Assembly: GCF_030651745.1 (NCBI RefSeq)
Contig: NZ_JAUSCC010000061.1
Coordinates: 1-64,000 of the forward strand
Direction of reading: 5' to 3'
DNA: 64,000 nt
DNA from: Methylophaga sp.
GTDB lineage: Bacteria > Pseudomonadota > Gammaproteobacteria > Nitrosococcales > Methylophagaceae
Every line of letters begins with the position of its first letter. Within the stretch, counting starts at the first letter, position 1. Position numbers and translations under genes: made by a program. The notes under the pieces were generated by a model. It ran no database searches and was not told the DNA's origin. It worked only from the letters and a program-made list of their open reading frames with translations. Below, one piece after another: positions 1-8,486 of the stretch.

Positions 1-75
1 CTGTTGACTCGCAAGCCTGATGGCCTCTGCTTTAAATTCATCGGTGTATTTTCTGCGTGTTCCCATTTGATTCAT
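1..75 (-). CDS. IS3-family transposase OrfA, N-terminal fragment at window edge
   Basis: Reading leftwards from the ATG at 75, the translation begins MNQMGTRRKYTDEF, followed by KAEAIRLASQQ. This is the typical beginning of IS3/IS911-type OrfA proteins, whose N-terminus forms a helix-turn-helix that binds the element ends. Only 25 codons lie in the window; the rest of OrfA and OrfB are beyond the left edge. Whether the element is intact cannot be judged. Confidence 0.7.
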   Translation of the reverse strand, partial: MNQMGTRRKYTDEFKAEAIRLASQQ

Positions 76-141
76 CTTCTACTTTTCCTTTCATGTTAAA
101 ACATGCTTATGAAAAGTGTCCGTTAAATTGTGGGAAACCCA
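1..141 (-). mobile_element. IS3-family insertion sequence, 5' end only
   Basis: The window opens inside an insertion sequence transcribed leftwards. The first 75 bases encode the start of an IS3-type OrfA. The bases after it run into a plausible terminal repeat: on the minus strand the end reads TGGGTTTCCCACAATTTAAC, followed by GGACAC. The outer boundary near base 141 is inferred from the TG-type end and was not verified against the other IS end, which lies outside the window. No target duplication can be checked. Confidence 0.6.
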
Positions 142-305
142 CCACGGCTTTTTACATTACAAGGTAATCTTGAAGAACGGTGCATACTTGCACCTTCAGA
201 GTACATGGCGAGAACAGCATAAGCATTTCCAAATGATGTTTCCGGATAGAGATATATCGACTTTTTCGTTAAGCTGAAAACAATAATTACAAGGCATGGA
301 TTTAT

Positions 306-1673
306 ATGGTTATGAAACTTCGCTTTCTCGGTGGCACAAGTACTGTGACCGGTTCACGTTATCTGCTTTCAGATGATACCCATCGTTTGCTGGTTGACTG
401 TGGTTTGTATCAGGGGGTGAAAACGCTGCGACGGCGTAACTGGGCGACGTTTCCGGTGGATCCTGCAACTATCAATGCGGTGGTGCTGACCCATGCTCAC
501 ATCGACCATTCCGGTTATCTTCCAGCGTTGGTGAAAAACGGCTTCAAAGGCAAAATCTATTGCACCAAGGCGACACACGAGCTGTGTAATGTGTTGTTAC
601 CGGATGCGGGTTATCTGCAGGAAGAGGATGCGAGATATGCTTTTCGCAAGAAGTTTTCAAAACACGAAATGCCAGAGCCACTGTTTACGGAAAAAGATGC
701 CAGACAAGCGTTAACACATTTTGAATCCCTGCATTACCACGAGACATTCGAGCCGGTAAAAGGCTTTGAAGTCAGCTTTACTCCGGCAGGACATATTCTG
801 GGCTCGTCGTGTGTGCATGTTCATCATAAAAGTTCAGATCGCACTGTGGTATTCACTGGCGATGTGGGGCGACAAAATGACATCATCATGCGTCCGCCAG
901 AACCTCTTCAGCATGCTGATGTACTGGTGTGCGAATCTACCTACGGCGACCGTACTCATGGTGAATCTGACCCTGAAGCTGAACTTGCAGAGATCATTAC
1001 AAAAACCGCTGGTCGTGGTGGTATTACCCTTATGCCTGCCTTCGCCGTTGGCCGTGCCCAAATGCTGCTTTATGTTGTACACAAACTGATAGAGGAAGGC
1101 CGGATTCCTGATATGCCGGTCTACCTGAACAGCCCGATGGCTATCAAGGCCACCGAGACTTTTATCAAGCACCACAAAGAACATAAGCTGGACAAAAGTC
1201 AGTGCCAGATGATTGATGACAATACTACTTATATCCACACAGTAGATGAATCCATTGAGTTGGATGCTATGCGTTATCCGTGTGTAATTGTCTCGGCTAG
1301 TGGTATGGCTTCTGGCGGTCGGGTTTTGCATCATCTTAAAACCTTGTTACCCAACCCGCGAAACAGCATTGTATTTGCTGGCTTCCAAGCCTCTGGCACC
1401 CGCGGTGATGCTTTAGTAAATGGTGCCCAAAAGGTCAAAATCCACGGTGCGTACTGGCCGGTAAAAGCCGAAATTTACAATCTGGATTCCATGTCTGCCC
1501 ACGGTGACTACAATGAAATTCTGACCTGGTTGGAGCAGGGCAACCTCAAACCCGATAAAGTTTACGTCACCCACGGCGAAATCGTCGCCAGCGATACTAT
1601 GCGTAAACACATCACTGAAAAATTCGGCTGGGATGCCGAAGTGCCTGAACTGTTTGAGGAAGTGGATATTTGA
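306..1673 (+). CDS. MBL-fold beta-CASP RNase (CPSF-like exonuclease family)
   Basis: Predicted zinc-dependent RNA-processing nuclease of the metallo-beta-lactamase/beta-CASP superfamily, cytoplasmic. The zinc motif HAHIDH is at residues 63-68. Further family motifs follow in order: AGHILGSS, FTGDVGR, CESTYGDR, MPAFAVGRAQ, SASGMASGGR, GFQASGTRG, SMSAHGDY and a late VTHGE. Length (455 aa) fits bacterial members. The frame also allows an ATG two codons later, beginning MKLRFLGG; the ribosome site is weak for both. The gene stands alone between the IS end and an accessory stretch. The 164 bases before it hold only a short hairpin (GGTGCATACTTGCACC near 179). RNA processing is known for relatives; the substrate here is unknown. 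Confidence 0.9.
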   Translation: MVMKLRFLGGTSTVTGSRYLLSDDTHRLLVDCGLYQGVKTLRRRNWATFPVDPATINAVVLTHAHIDHSGYLPALVKNGFKGKIYCTKATHELCNVLLPDAGYLQEEDARYAFRKKFSKHEMPEPLFTEKDARQALTHFESLHYHETFEPVKGFEVSFTPAGHILGSSCVHVHHKSSDRTVVFTGDVGRQNDIIMRPPEPLQHADVLVCESTYGDRTHGESDPEAELAEIITKTAGRGGITLMPAFAVGRAQMLLYVVHKLIEEGRIPDMPVYLNSPMAIKATETFIKHHKEHKLDKSQCQMIDDNTTYIHTVDESIELDAMRYPCVIVSASGMASGGRVLHHLKTLLPNPRNSIVFAGFQASGTRGDALVNGAQKVKIHGAYWPVKAEIYNLDSMSAHGDYNEILTWLEQGNLKPDKVYVTHGEIVASDTMRKHITEKFGWDAEVPELFEEVDI

Positions 1674-1716
1674 AATAGGGCCATTAATCATATTTGGCCC
1701 GATAAACAATGGCTCG

Positions 1717-2048
1717 GTTTTTAACTAAAACTGGGCTATTTTTTGCCTGTGATTTGATAACTCATCGGCTTTGAAAAAGTAACCACAGACACACAGAGGG
1801 CACAGAGAAGAATTTTAAATTTTTATCTGACCAGTATTTGCCTCATCTGATGAACTCAATCTCATCCGTATTTCATTAACTATCCGATGAAAATCAGGGG
1901 GTTGTGTTATTTAAAAAAACGGTTTAAATTGTGACGTATCTCACATTTTGGTGGTCGATATGGATATCCAGCTTGCACCAACTACATTCAAAGCCTTTCC
2001 GGGCAGAAAATTAATTCTAAATCACTCCCGATTACTTCAAATCATCAA
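1717..2048 (+). repeat. Long upstream direct repeat, copy A
   Basis: About 332 bases that recur with many point differences at 3660-3993. Both copies carry the blocks AAAACTGGGC, a CACAGAG-rich stretch (near 1779-1806 and 3724-3751), TTATTTAAAAAAACGG, a perfect CRP-like palindrome, CAGCTTGCACCAACTA and TTCAAATCATCAA. Each copy ends just before the start of a gene of unknown function, so the block looks like a duplicated promoter region rather than a transposon. No open reading frame was seen inside it. Confidence 0.85.
1930..1945 (+). promoter_or_regulatory. CRP/Vfr-type binding palindrome
   Basis: TGTGACGTATCTCACA is an exact TGTGA-N6-TCACA palindrome, the CRP consensus core. It lies 138 bases before the TTG start of the exported protein at 2068 and is identical to the copy at 3875-3890. 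No clear -10 hexamer was found at the usual CRP spacing, so the promoter class is undecided. Confidence 0.65.
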
Positions 2049-2067
2049 TCTATGAAAGGGCTATAAA

Positions 2068-3468
2068 TTGATATTCCTGAAGAGAAATTTTTCAAGAGTA
2101 TTTTTTCTATTGTCATTTTCATTGCCAATTTATGTCGAAGCACAGATCCTTAGTTCAGTAGGGAAATCTGCAGAAGTTGCAGCTCCCATAATTGCTGGAG
2201 TTAAAATTAAAGATCTAATTCATGATGCAAGGCAGGAAGCAACAACTCTTATTGCTGACGGCCGAAATAGCGGAGATGTTTTAATGACTAGGGCTGGCGA
2301 TGAATTGAATATGATGGCAGACAACGTACTACGCCTTGCTTCATCAGAAATGGACAGCACGATTGAAGATGTTGATAAGTTAACAAGTAAAGTACTAGTA
2401 TCACTATATAACGCGACACTTTCAGCAAAAAGTTTTGGTACAAAAATATACGATATTAGAGACACTACGAGCTTAGATATTCGTTCAATTCTCGGTGAAA
2501 TTCCTCTGGTTAATGAAAAGCTATTGGTGCAAAGAATTCAAGGATTAACTCAGCTAATTAACAAAACTGACTACCAGATGGAGATACTGGCTTCTTATGT
2601 CGGGACTCCGTCTGAAGAACACTCTACTGATATAGAAATTATTCTCAATGATAAAAAGTTGGAAGGGGTTAAAGTCAATCCAGCAGGCCTACATCATGCA
2701 ATTTTGAGAATTCCAAATGCGAGCCTAGAAAGCTATTTCTTGAAGGAAGAAATTGCTTTTGTAGATGCAAAAGTTTTTATTAAACAGAAGTTCAAAAAAG
2801 GGTGGTGGGTTTTTAAGTCTTGGGATGAAAAATCTTATACTGTTCCCTTAAACCTTACCCTTTATCCTAGCTACGCTGGTACTCTACAAGTTACTGCTAG
2901 AGAAAAAGTTTACGGGTGGAAATCAATCGGATCTAAATCCAACTCGGCAACCGGCGGGAATAATCACTGTTCTAGAAGTTGTGGAGGGCACAGAGGTAAT
3001 CCTTACGAAGTCAGTGTCACTGTGTCGGGTGGTATTCGCACTCCTCAGATTCCGGGTGATCAAAAGATAACCAATATTTCTAGCTGTCACTGTATAAGCG
3101 GCACGTGTGGTTATGATGAGCACAATCATTCAGTCATAGACTTGGACAACACTAGAGCAAGGTGCGGTTGGCAAGGTAGAAGTCATCCTTCTACTTGGCG
3201 CATAACTGCAGAAATAATGCAGTGGTTAGTTGTTGATGAAATAGAAAAAGTTACTGACGTAAAAGTCTATTGGGATAATAACTTCGAAGTACGAATACCT
3301 AATACATCTTCAATGGTGAAAATTAGAGGGCTTTTGCTATCTGGGAGGAAAATAGATTTGGTTGATGGGCAGCCTGAACCAAAAAATTCCATTACTAGGG
3401 TTGCTCTTGTAGAAAACCATACCGACAAAAGCTTGATTTATCGAGTAAATCGTCCAGAAGGTATGTAA
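2068..3468 (+). CDS. Exported protein of unknown function
   Basis: I do not recognise the family. The first ~25 residues look like a signal peptide: basic start, hydrophobic FFLLSFSLPI, then VEA before the mature part. Residues ~30-190 are predicted largely helical. The C-terminal half is beta-rich and contains Cys/His-rich patches: NNHCSRSCGGH near 300, then SSCHCISGTCGYDEHNH and RARCGW near 340-375. The start is taken as TTG because the AAAGGG ribosome site ends 7 bases before it and the nearby ATG at 2052 runs into a stop at once. Base composition is clearly more AT-rich than the housekeeping genes in the window, suggesting acquisition. Its upstream block is shared with the 93-aa gene at 4030. 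Confidence 0.75.
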   Translation: MIFLKRNFSRVFFLLSFSLPIYVEAQILSSVGKSAEVAAPIIAGVKIKDLIHDARQEATTLIADGRNSGDVLMTRAGDELNMMADNVLRLASSEMDSTIEDVDKLTSKVLVSLYNATLSAKSFGTKIYDIRDTTSLDIRSILGEIPLVNEKLLVQRIQGLTQLINKTDYQMEILASYVGTPSEEHSTDIEIILNDKKLEGVKVNPAGLHHAILRIPNASLESYFLKEEIAFVDAKVFIKQKFKKGWWVFKSWDEKSYTVPLNLTLYPSYAGTLQVTAREKVYGWKSIGSKSNSATGGNNHCSRSCGGHRGNPYEVSVTVSGGIRTPQIPGDQKITNISSCHCISGTCGYDEHNHSVIDLDNTRARCGWQGRSHPSTWRITAEIMQWLVVDEIEKVTDVKVYWDNNFEVRIPNTSSMVKIRGLLLSGRKIDLVDGQPEPKNSITRVALVENHTDKSLIYRVNRPEGM

Positions 3469-3659
3469 AAGCTCTAGTAATCACTTGCACAGGAAGGCAA
3501 GTGCTGCTTCATTGCGATGCATTTCACTTAGATAGTAAATTGGAGCAAACTGGTAATGGGGAACATAAGGTTCGGAGATCAAAAGGGACGAGTCAATTGA
3601 ATCAAGACCAAGACCCTTTTGACACTCTCGCGGAAAAATCACTGACCCTAAATAATTCA

Positions 3660-3993
<334 letters not shown>

Positions 3994-4029
3994 AAAGCAA
4001 GATTCAAGCTTATAAGAGGAGAACATTTT

Positions 4030-4311
4030 ATGTCGAAAATACCTGTTGGCGAGATTCATGTTGATTCTGAAGGAAATCTCGTAATGAGCGAAGAAACGTT
4101 TAAGGAACTAACAAATTATATTGAAGAAGAGGACATCGATGACAAAATGGAAGCAGAACGAAAGGGACGCAAAAATTACTGTTGTCACAACTCAGAAGAT
4201 GGAAGATGTAAAGTGATAAGAGCAAGCAACAGCGCTTCTGCGGCTATTAAATGCATGACTCATTATGCTGGGAGGCCGGTGAATTCTCACAAAGGAAGCT
4301 GCAATCACTGA
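4030..4311 (+). CDS. Small Cys/His-rich protein of unknown function
   Basis: A 93-aa protein of unrecognised family. Residues 1-~50 are acidic and leader-like (GEIHVDSEGNLVMSEETF, then EEEDIDDKMEAE). Residues ~55-93 are basic and hold five cysteines and several histidines (YCCHNSEDGRC, IKCMTH, GSCNH). There is no signal peptide. The ribosome site AGAGGAG lies 6 bases before the ATG. The two-part layout could suit a small metal-binding protein or a peptide precursor, but no modification enzyme or transporter gene is next to it, so neither is claimed. It shares its upstream block and CRP-type site with the gene at 2068. Confidence 0.7.
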   Translation: MSKIPVGEIHVDSEGNLVMSEETFKELTNYIEEEDIDDKMEAERKGRKNYCCHNSEDGRCKVIRASNSASAAIKCMTHYAGRPVNSHKGSCNH

Positions 4312-4434
4312 TTCAATTAAAAGCATAATAAAAGTTCAAGCCCTACTATAAAAACTCTGCGTACAAGGATATGTGGGTTCTGAAGCTTGAGTTTTGACAA
4401 TAAAACAGTGTGATTTGGAGACAAGGAAAGGATA

Positions 4435-4489
4435 TTTAGGGTCAGTGTAAAAAAACTAACAAATTTTGAGTTTTTGCACTGACCCTAAA
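4435..4489. repeat. REPIN-like inverted repeat
   Basis: TTTAGGGTCAGTGTAAAAAA at 4435 and its near-perfect inverse AGTTTTTGCACTGACCCTAA ending at 4489 flank an 11-base spacer. Half copies occur at 3640-3653 and 6146-6162. Short palindromic elements of this kind are typically moved by RAYT-type tyrosine transposases, none of which is in this window. It occupies most of what can be seen in the 4312-4628 gene-free stretch. Confidence 0.65.
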
Positions 4490-4628
4490 TTTTTCTGAAA
4501 AAAATAGATATTTCAATGCGTTATTGGGCGTTAATTTGGATCGGCATAATTATGATCCATTCATGTTGATAATTATTATGAGATCGCAGACCTTATTAAC
4601 AGACTGTTAGCACTACAAAGGAGCAAGT

Positions 4629-5042
4629 ATGGCTGTGGGCATTAAGGTTGGGAGTATCACAGATGAAATTGGCACCCCGGACTTTTTCCATGCCTTTTTC
4701 AGCACTGTGAACTCCAACCTCGAAAAGGAGTGGGGAAGCCGTTTCCCTGTTCTCCTCAATAACCTATATCAAGGTGGACTCGAAGCGGCGCTCGCTGCAA
4801 AAGCTCTAGCCGAGTTAAAGCAGGTTAAAGATGAGTTGGCCGCATTCTCCCCGGAGCATGTAGTTTGGGATATCGAAGATCCGTCAAAGCAACCTCCGTG
4901 GAGTTCTGACATTTCACCGGATATCACGTCATTGGCCAACTATTTTGTAACGTCTACAGGTCGTGATCTCATAGAAACTCTACTAGAGGCTCTAGATGAA
5001 GCTGCCAGATACAACAGGCCAGCGGCCATTGTCCAGTGCTAA
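4629..5042 (+). CDS. Imm70-family immunity protein (orphan)
   Basis: A 137-aa cytoplasmic protein whose sequence resembles the Imm70 family of immunity proteins, which neutralise secreted polymorphic or contact-dependent toxins. Family-like segments are the start GIKVGSITDEIGTPDFFHAF, then EKEWGSRFPVLLNNLYQGGL, and a VVWDIED near residue 80. The AAGGAG site is 5 bases before the ATG. No toxin gene with a matching C-terminal domain lies nearby, so it is an orphan antidote. Just after it a short palindrome, CTAAC-N7-GTTAG (5040-5056), resembles collapsed integron-type core sites. Family assignment is from memory of the conserved pattern. Confidence 0.65.
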   Translation: MAVGIKVGSITDEIGTPDFFHAFFSTVNSNLEKEWGSRFPVLLNNLYQGGLEAALAAKALAELKQVKDELAAFSPEHVVWDIEDPSKQPPWSSDISPDITSLANYFVTSTGRDLIETLLEALDEAARYNRPAAIVQC

Positions 5043-5076
5043 CAAGGTGGGTTAGATGTTTTCGTAGGAAAGCTGA

Positions 5077-6048
5077 ATGAAGCATTGGACAGAGCCGAAT
5101 GGGATATTCCTGATTCAAATTCCGACAGGGTGGCAATACCTTAATCCTGTTGTGGAAGGTGAAGAGGAAAAGTCCCCATACAGCTTTCAGCCCTATGAAA
5201 ACGCTAACGGATGTTTTCAGATCAGCTGTTATCCACTTGAGGAACTAGCGCCTAAACTTGCAGACAAGTATCCGAATGGCGTGCCAAGGCTTACATGGCG
5301 ACCTTCTAAGATGGATGATTCAGAATTCTGTATTCACATGTTTTTTGGGGCGCTAGCAGATCAGGCTTTGATTGGTAAATATATTTATGATGCGAATCTT
5401 GATAACGATGAACGAATAAATGAAGGACTGCGCTTAGTTGATAATATTTTAGAATCCTTGGTGATTGTCCCTCCGAGGGACCGAAAGCTCGCTTCTGATA
5501 TGGAAAAGTTTGATCGATTCCAAGCGGCTTTGGCTGCGTCATATGATCTTTTGGATAATGCGATAGAATCTGATTCCTTTATCGAAGTAATTGCCGTTTC
5601 TGCCAATCAGATCGATGCTTTTCTCAGGTTAAGCATAGTCATCGCCATCCAACTTAAGAATCAGACGGACGAGGTCCCACTAAAATACCTTTTTCAGACA
5701 GAGGATGATCGAGGCTTGATGGAGCGAAAAATATACGATGATGCTCTTAAATATAACGTCATTAAAGATGATGACCACAAAGAGCTAAATTCGCTTTATA
5801 AGTTAAGAAATCGCGTGATACACAGGTACATCATATCTGACATAAAGACCCGTGACCTGCCTAATATTGCAGTCAGATATGTTGAGGCATCGGAGAAAGT
5901 GCGTTTAATACTACGAGACCTTGAGAATGAGCAAAAAGGTTGTGAATATGGCGTTTACGGCAAGAAATTTATGAAATTTTCGGAGCCTGATGATGAGACA
6001 ATAAAACGATTATATGCTGATGTTAACGATAAGCATCTTATTCGTTAA
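5077..6048 (+). CDS. Two-domain protein with C-terminal HEPN-like motif
   Basis: A 323-aa protein of unnamed family. Residues 1-~135 form an alpha/beta N-terminal part rich in aromatic residues (NGIFLIQIPTGWQYLNP). The C-terminal ~180 residues are helical and contain LYKLRNRVIHRYI near residue 250. RNRVIH there matches the R-x4-H signature of HEPN domains, found in many RNA-cutting toxins and phage-defence effectors. The ATG has only a weak ribosome site (GAAAGCTGA). The gene sits between the Imm70 gene and an attC-like site 28 bases after its stop, so it may be an integron cassette. RNase activity is inference; other HEPN-like helical bundles are non-catalytic. Confidence 0.6.
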   Translation: MKHWTEPNGIFLIQIPTGWQYLNPVVEGEEEKSPYSFQPYENANGCFQISCYPLEELAPKLADKYPNGVPRLTWRPSKMDDSEFCIHMFFGALADQALIGKYIYDANLDNDERINEGLRLVDNILESLVIVPPRDRKLASDMEKFDRFQAALAASYDLLDNAIESDSFIEVIAVSANQIDAFLRLSIVIAIQLKNQTDEVPLKYLFQTEDDRGLMERKIYDDALKYNVIKDDDHKELNSLYKLRNRVIHRYIISDIKTRDLPNIAVRYVEASEKVRLILRDLENEQKGCEYGVYGKKFMKFSEPDDETIKRLYADVNDKHLIR

Positions 6049-6075
6049 TTCGTCAGGAAGGTCACGAATGACTGA

Positions 6076-6123
6076 GTCTAACAAATACAGGCAAGGGATG
6101 CGCCCCTGCTGCTAGCGTTAGGC
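6076..6123 (+). other. attC-like integron recombination site
   Basis: GTCTAAC at 6076 matches the R'' core RYYYAAC and GTTAGGC at 6117 matches the R' core GTTRRRY. Between them CAGGCAAGGG and CCCCTGCTG pair if one G and one A are left unpaired, as in the single-strand-folded attC structure with extrahelical bases. It is slightly short (48 bases between outer cores) for a typical attC. No integrase gene or second clear attC lies in the window, so this could be a lone remnant. Confidence 0.45.
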
Positions 6124-6240
6124 GAAAAGAAAATTCGGATCAATAGAGTCAGTGTAAAAAAAGATTATTATTTGAATATGTACTCATATCGATTAAATAA
6201 TTAATAAAGTGATTACTCATGCTAATAAAGGAGGATGACT

Positions 6241-6591
6241 ATGTCGAAGCATCCTATCTTCACAATGCCATTTGCAAAAGTTTATCCGCTGTATATTCAA
6301 AAGGCTGAACGAAAAAATCGAACGAAAGAGGAAGTAGATCAAATCATTTTCTGGCTGACCGGTTATGACCAAGCAGGATTAAAGCAGCAAATCGAATTGG
6401 AAAATGATTTTGAAACCTTCTTTGCTCAAGCTCCAGCCATTCATCCCAATAGTTCACTAATCAAAGGCGTCGTGTGTGGGGTTCGGGTTGAAGAGGTCGA
6501 CGATCCATTGATGCAGAAAATTCGTTATCTGGACAAGCTGATTGATGAGCTTGCTAAAGGTAAGTCGATGGAGAAGATTCTTCGGCAATGA
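6241..6591 (+). CDS. DUF2200 domain protein
   Basis: A 116-aa soluble protein of the DUF2200 family, function unknown. Recognisable segments are [19 protein letters not shown] near the start, the [18 protein letters not shown] block, and [20 protein letters not shown] before the final helix. I start it at the ATG at 6241 because AAAGGAGG ends 6 bases before it; the in-frame ATG at 6235 would touch that ribosome site. It is convergent with the antitoxin gene at 6633-6854. The 186 bases before it hold the attC-like site and half of a REPIN-like repeat (6146-6162). Confidence 0.8.
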   Translation: MSKHPIFTMPFAKVYPLYIQKAERKNRTKEEVDQIIFWLTGYDQAGLKQQIELENDFETFFAQAPAIHPNSSLIKGVVCGVRVEEVDDPLMQKIRYLDKLIDELAKGKSMEKILRQ

Positions 6592-6632
6592 AACCAAGTA
6601 TCAACAGAGCGTTACCCTAGTTATCGTTTAAG

Positions 6633-6854
6633 TCATTGTCCGTGAGTGATCTTTGACTCAGCAATTTGCCGCATCAGGTTATTGTTCTGCAGAACGTAAA
6701 GCGTTTCTTGCTCACGTTTCCATTCCGTGAAACTGATCAATATAATTTCTTTGCCAGATTGCGATTTAACTTTTAGTGGTTTTGGTCCCGTAAGAACTTT
6801 GTCTACGAAAGCCTCAAAGTTATTTCTGAATTGTTTTAAGCTGACTGATTTCAT
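6633..6854 (-). CDS. Phd/YefM-family antitoxin, no toxin partner seen
   Basis: A 73-aa protein with the Phd/YefM-type N-terminal DNA-binding fold: VSLKQFRNNFEAFVDKVL, then a KVKSQSGKEIILIS strand pair and WKREQETLYVL. Antitoxins of this family repress their own operon and bind a RelE/YoeB-type toxin encoded immediately downstream. Downstream on this strand only 41 bases separate it from the opposing DUF2200 gene, so the toxin gene is absent. It may be a residue of a lost module or a solitary antitoxin that protects against toxins elsewhere. Confidence 0.75.
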   Translation of the reverse strand: MKSVSLKQFRNNFEAFVDKVLTGPKPLKVKSQSGKEIILISFTEWKREQETLYVLQNNNLMRQIAESKITHGQ

Positions 6855-6871
6855 ATGCGATGCCTAATCTA

Positions 6872-8143
6872 TTAAGTTGTTGGCTCCGGATGAGGGCGGT
6901 GATCTTCTACCCATTGTTCGTCCATGCGTGGATCCATTTCAGCGAGCACGCTGCCGGATGCCGCCGGAACGGCAACATAGACATTCATATGGTCTTCTGG
7001 GATACGCTCGCTCTGCAATGAGTAATAACCTAAAGCCAAGGCAAACAATGCCAGCACAATAAAAAATGCGATTGCTGAAAATCCCAGTACAAAACCTAAA
7101 AACAACGGTGCAATAAATGAACCGAAGCCATAAGAAAACAATAAGGTTCGGCTAATCTCGACCAAGTCGGTGTTTTCATCAAACACATCATTGGCACGCG
7201 CAACACTCAACGGATAAATACTGAACAAGCTGATGCCCAATAAAAAGCCAACCGTATAAAGCAACGCCACGCTATCACGCCAAATCAAAGGCAAAATCAG
7301 CATCAGCAGAAAAACACCTGCACCGAAAAATCCAGACCAAGCCAGCATTTTCCGCCGTCCTAATCGATCAGATAGCATGCCAACCGGTAATTGCGCCATC
7401 AGCCCACCCAGAATGGTAATTGCCATAAACAATGAGACTACCTTTGGCTGATCAAATACATTTAAAACGTATAGCGGCAGCATGGTGTAAAACGCGCCAA
7501 TAAACACCCCTCCAATAAAACTCCCAACCAATGCCAATGGGGCGATCGATAACAGTTTTGGCATGCTGTAACGTTCAAATGGTTTTAAAACCGGTTGTGA
7601 GACACGGGTGATGGCGACAAAAATCAGTGACCACAGCACCAGAATTGAACCCAGAATGAAAATCGTAGTGGCTGACAGCTCCAGAATTAATAGCAATTGT
7701 CCAAGTGCTAACGCCAGGAAGAAGACGATGGTATATATCGCAAGAATTTTGCCGCGGTCTTTAGTTGAGCTTTTTTCATTAAGCCAGCTTTCTAACACAA
7801 TCAACATGGCATAAAAGGCAAAACCTGACACCAAACGCAATACGGCCCAAAACCAGGGATCAAACCATAAGGCGTGTCCCAAAAATGCCATGACCATAAT
7901 TGCAGAAAAAGCCGAAAAACTGCGTGCATGTCCTACCGTCACAATCAGTTTTTGGCTGAAAATTGCGGCTAACATCGCGCCCAGGAAAAACGCGGAATTG
8001 ATTAAACCGATGATGCCCTCACTGAGACCTTCCTGTTTCAGAAATACACCGATGAATGTCATCAATAAGCCATAACCCGTTGCCAGTAGCGAAATCGAGA
8101 AGAACAACGATGAAATGGGTAATAAGGCTCTTTTAAAAAACAT
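6872..8143 (-). CDS. MFS transporter (YcaD-like)
   Basis: Inner-membrane major facilitator protein of about 423 aa with roughly twelve hydrophobic segments. The N-terminal half has LLMTFIGVFLKQEGLSEGII and the ARSFSAFSAI loop. The usual inter-helix motif appears as GMLSDRLGRRKML near residue 255. I start at the ATG at 8143, which begins MFFKRALLP and has an AGGA site 8 bases before it; an upstream TTG would add a Cys-rich stretch with no ribosome site. The pattern resembles YcaD-type permeases. The substrate is unknown. It stands alone. Confidence 0.85.
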   Translation of the reverse strand: MFFKRALLPISSLFFSISLLATGYGLLMTFIGVFLKQEGLSEGIIGLINSAFFLGAMLAAIFSQKLIVTVGHARSFSAFSAIMVMAFLGHALWFDPWFWAVLRLVSGFAFYAMLIVLESWLNEKSSTKDRGKILAIYTIVFFLALALGQLLLILELSATTIFILGSILVLWSLIFVAITRVSQPVLKPFERYSMPKLLSIAPLALVGSFIGGVFIGAFYTMLPLYVLNVFDQPKVVSLFMAITILGGLMAQLPVGMLSDRLGRRKMLAWSGFFGAGVFLLMLILPLIWRDSVALLYTVGFLLGISLFSIYPLSVARANDVFDENTDLVEISRTLLFSYGFGSFIAPLFLGFVLGFSAIAFFIVLALFALALGYYSLQSERIPEDHMNVYVAVPAASGSVLAEMDPRMDEQWVEDHRPHPEPTT

Positions 8144-8372
8144 GCGGATTCCTGGAACGAAAAATCTTGCTGCGGGTGAACAACAAAGCACCATTCTAGT
8201 GCTTATTATTTTCAATACAAATTCAAGGGAGGGTACAGCAAACTTGATTTAGATGGATTATCTTCAGCCGACGACAATCCAGAGAAAAACTCAACAATTA
8301 ACTTTCAACAACCACTTATCCAATAGGTTACCAAACAGCTTGTTGGTCGTGTTTAAAAAAGCAAAAAATCAC

Positions 8373-8435
8373 AAAAAAAGGGACAGATTTATTTTTGGAC
8401 TAAAGCTAGTCAATTAAATAAATCTATCCCTTTTT
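8373..8435. repeat. REPIN-like inverted repeat (GGGACAGATTTATTT type)
   Basis: The left arm AAAAAAAGGGACAGATTTATTT begins at 8373. The right arm AAATAAATCTATCCCTTTTT ends at 8435, with an inner GACTAAAGCTAGTC mini-palindrome. Repeats of this wording are widespread beside RAYT transposases in proteobacteria (general knowledge). It lies between the MFS gene and the end of the TonB receptor gene. The remaining 8144-8486 sequence shows no gene. Confidence 0.7.
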
Positions 8436-8445
8436 CTTCTATGTA

Positions 8446-8474
8446 GAAAACCCCGGCAGTGATGGCTGCCGGGG
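8446..8474 (-). terminator. Rho-independent terminator of the receptor gene
   Basis: On the minus strand CCCCGGCAG and CTGCCGGGG form a 9-bp stem with a 6-base loop, followed by TTTTC. It lies 12 bases after the TonB receptor stop. Confidence 0.85.
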
Positions 8475-8486
8475 GGTGTTTAGCTA

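Noticed and set aside
179..194. GGTGCATACTTGCACC palindrome as an NtrC site
   Set aside because: Half-sites are in the reverse order (GGTGCA...TGCACC) from the NtrC dyad, and no sigma-54 promoter lies nearby.
4515..4535. GCGTTATTGGGCGTTA as a second attC site before the Imm70 gene
   Set aside because: The R' core does not fit GTTRRRY and no matching R'' with pairing arms was found.
7608..8075. Plus-strand frames opposite the MFS gene
   Set aside because: They are complements of transmembrane-coding sequence, with no ribosome sites or recognisable domains.
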